This document shows, piece by piece, positions 37,406 through 39,529 of a stretch of 39,529 bases of DNA; the stretch's first letter is position 1; each line of letters begins with the position of its first letter. The notes under the pieces were generated by a model, which saw only the letters and a program-made list of their open reading frames with translations, did not search any database and was not told where the DNA came from. This stretch comes from an uncultured Bacteroidota bacterium (GTDB lineage: Bacteria; Bacteroidota; Bacteroidia; Chitinophagales; UBA8649), in assembly GCA_937139485.1 (NCBI GenBank), contig CAKZQD010000095.1:1-39529 (forward strand), given 5' to 3'. The position numbers and the translations under genes were made by a program.

Positions 37406-37465
37406 TTTTTTATCTTTAAATAATTATGCAGCTATTTCTATGCCAATTTATAGTTTAAGAGGTTG

Positions 37466-37473
37466 TATTTTTG
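37466..37473 (+). promoter_or_regulatory. -7 box TATTTTTG of gpmI
   Basis: TAnnTTTG, 40 nt upstream of ATG 37514; lies inside the extended ORF. Confidence 0.45.
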
Positions 37474-37513
37474 TAAAAACAAAAAAGTAAGTACTATTAA
37501 ACCAATAATCAAT

Positions 37514-39037
37514 ATGGAACTTAAATATAAGAAAGTTTTATTAATAATAATGGATGGCTGGGCTAAAGAATTAGATAAAAGTAGAAGTGCTATTGCAAAA
37601 GCTGCTACTCCCAATGTGGATAATTTTTATAAAAAATATTCAAATTCTGAATTAGTTACATTTGGTAAACAGGTAGGACTTCCAGATGGGCAAATGGGCA
37701 ATTCTGAAGTTGGACACATGAATATAGGTGCTGGAAGAGTTGTTTACCAAGATTTTATGCGAATAAATAATGCTGTTGAAAATGATTCATTGGCAGAAAA
37801 TAAAAACTTGGTAAACTTATTTACTTATGCAAAGCAAAACAATAAACCGCTTCATTTAATGGGTTTGTTTTCTAATGGTGGCGTACATTCTCATATAAAC
37901 CATTTAATAGCTATTTGTAAATATGCACACCAATTTGGCTTAACAAAAATTTTCGTACACGCTTTTACAGACGGTAGAGATTGTGCTCCAACATCTGGAA
38001 TTGGCTTTGTAAACGAATTTGAAATAGCAACTGCAGCTTATAATTGTAAAATAGTTTCTATTATTGGAAGATATTATGCAATGGATAGAGATAATAGGTG
38101 GGAACGTATAAAACTTGCCTACGATTTATTAGTACACGGAAAAGGAGCGGAGTTTAGATCTGCCGAAAGTGCTATATCAGATGCATATTCAAAAGAAGTT
38201 TCAGATGAATTTATTTTAGCTTCTAAAATAGTTTCAGAAGAAAATACAAATATTAAAGACGGTGATGCTGTGCTATGTTTTAATTTTAGAACAGATAGAT
38301 GTAGAGAAATAACACAGGTTTTAACGCAAGAAAATATGCCAAATGAAGGAATGAAAAGCCTTGATTTAAATTATGTAACAATGACACGTTACAAAGATAC
38401 TTTTACCAATATTCCTGTACTTTTCGATAAAGATAATTTACAAAATACACTTGGAGAAATTATTGCTAAAAATGGAAAAACACAGTTTAGAATAGCCGAA
38501 ACAGAGAAGTATCCGCATGTTACTTTTTTCTTTTCTGGTGGAAGAGAAAAAACTTTTGATGGTGAAACTAGAAAAGTAATTGCTTCGCCAAAAGTAGCAA
38601 CCTACGATTTACAACCAGAAATGAGTGCCGAAGGTGTAAAAGATGCAGTAATTGAAGAAATAGCTAGAAATAAACCAGATTTTATAGCATTAAATTTTGC
38701 CAATACAGATATGGTGGGGCATACGGGCGTTTTTGAAGCAGCTGTAAAAGCAGCAGAAACTGTAGATGCTTATGTAAAAGAAATTGTAGACCTTGCTTTA
38801 GAAAAAGATTATGATATTTTAGTTACAGCAGATCACGGAAATTCTGACATCATGAAAAATTTAGATGGAAGTGTACATACGGCTCATACAAAAAATATGG
38901 TTCCATTGTTTTTTATAAGTAACACCAATAAATCTTTGATAAAAAATGGAAAATTGGGAGATCTTGCTCCCACTATTTTAAGCTTAATGGGTTTAGAAAT
39001 TCCAAAAGAAATGACAGGAGAAATTCTTCTTGATTAA
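37514..39037 (+). CDS. gpmI: 2,3-bisphosphoglycerate-independent phosphoglycerate mutase
   Basis: VLLIIMDGWAKE; LPDGQMGNSEVGHMNIGAGRVVYQD; HAFTDGRDCAPTSG; IGRYYAMDRDNRWERI; TADHGNSDIM. Confidence 0.97.
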   Translation: MELKYKKVLLIIMDGWAKELDKSRSAIAKAATPNVDNFYKKYSNSELVTFGKQVGLPDGQMGNSEVGHMNIGAGRVVYQDFMRINNAVENDSLAENKNLVNLFTYAKQNNKPLHLMGLFSNGGVHSHINHLIAICKYAHQFGLTKIFVHAFTDGRDCAPTSGIGFVNEFEIATAAYNCKIVSIIGRYYAMDRDNRWERIKLAYDLLVHGKGAEFRSAESAISDAYSKEVSDEFILASKIVSEENTNIKDGDAVLCFNFRTDRCREITQVLTQENMPNEGMKSLDLNYVTMTRYKDTFTNIPVLFDKDNLQNTLGEIIAKNGKTQFRIAETEKYPHVTFFFSGGREKTFDGETRKVIASPKVATYDLQPEMSAEGVKDAVIEEIARNKPDFIALNFANTDMVGHTGVFEAAVKAAETVDAYVKEIVDLALEKDYDILVTADHGNSDIMKNLDGSVHTAHTKNMVPLFFISNTNKSLIKNGKLGDLAPTILSLMGLEIPKEMTGEILLD

Positions 39038-39048
39038 TATAAATACTT

Positions 39049-39528
39049 ATGCAGAAATACCTTTTTATAATATTAGTTAGCGTTTTATTTTCTTGTAAAA
39101 ATCAAGAGGAAGTAAAGCAAGTATATACGTATTTCGATTCTCAGGAATTTGTGCAAAACGAAATTCAAGAAATTTTAAATTCTGAACTAACAATTTTTAA
39201 AAACATTAGTTTAAATGGTGTTGAAGAAATTCAGAAAATACAAAAAGTAGATAGCCAGTTTTTATACAATGAATTTAAGTTTTTGATAGATGCAAATATC
39301 AACAAACCTGCTTTATATGGGAAATACGAAACTGATACTTTTAGCTTAAATGCAAAGAATAGTGAAGGTGTAGAGCAAATTCATTATACTTATATTCTTA
39401 AAGATTCTTTAAACAAAAAACTAAAAACAAAGTCACTATCTAGTATTCAAAATCACTGTTGTCCGATAAAAAATAAAAAAGTGATAAAAAGTCTTTTGAA
39501 GTCAATAAGAATAGGGGTTTCTATTTAA
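39049..39528 (+). CDS. Putative lipoprotein of unknown function
   Basis: MQKYLFIILVSVLFSC|KNQEE lipobox; stop at the window end. Confidence 0.7.
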   Translation: MQKYLFIILVSVLFSCKNQEEVKQVYTYFDSQEFVQNEIQEILNSELTIFKNISLNGVEEIQKIQKVDSQFLYNEFKFLIDANINKPALYGKYETDTFSLNAKNSEGVEQIHYTYILKDSLNKKLKTKSLSSIQNHCCPIKNKKVIKSLLKSIRIGVSI

Positions 39529-39529
39529 A

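Overview
The window is AT-rich and almost certainly from a Bacteroidota (Flavobacteriia- or Chitinophagia-like) chromosome. Supporting signs are repeated TAnnTTTG -7 promoter boxes, two proteins with T9SS-type C-terminal sorting domains, DUF4783 next to nadC, a long-form GAPDH, and a short RpoD. Most of it is a housekeeping mosaic: PolB-like 3'-5' exonuclease, gap, rpoD, YjgP/YjgQ permease, PAP2 phosphatase, ArnT-like glycosyltransferase, pyrR-pyrB, FKBP PPIase, K+ channel, scpB, Xaa-Pro aminopeptidase, transaldolase, maf, cystathionine gamma-synthase-like enzyme, ABC1/UbiB kinase with TetR, nadC and gpmI. The main accessory region is ~0.25-5.5 kb. It holds co-directional small genes: lipoproteins, a secreted protein, a membrane protein, a DUF1266-like protein and a possible immunity-like protein. 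It also contains a truncated 5' copy of one of its own genes, translationally coupled to the DUF1266-like gene, and a decayed lipoprotein gene. Other points worth follow-up: a putative envelope/lipid-modification operon (9.5-14 kb), a DUF1573-like/coiled-coil/vWA protein, a repeat-rich intergenic region before pyrR, a decayed minus-strand gene near 27 kb that keeps a perfect terminator, a small protein absent from the ORF track (32923..33087), and possible leaderless genes. No rRNA, tRNA, CRISPR array, IS element or prophage was recognised. Family names come from motif recognition by eye; no database search was run.
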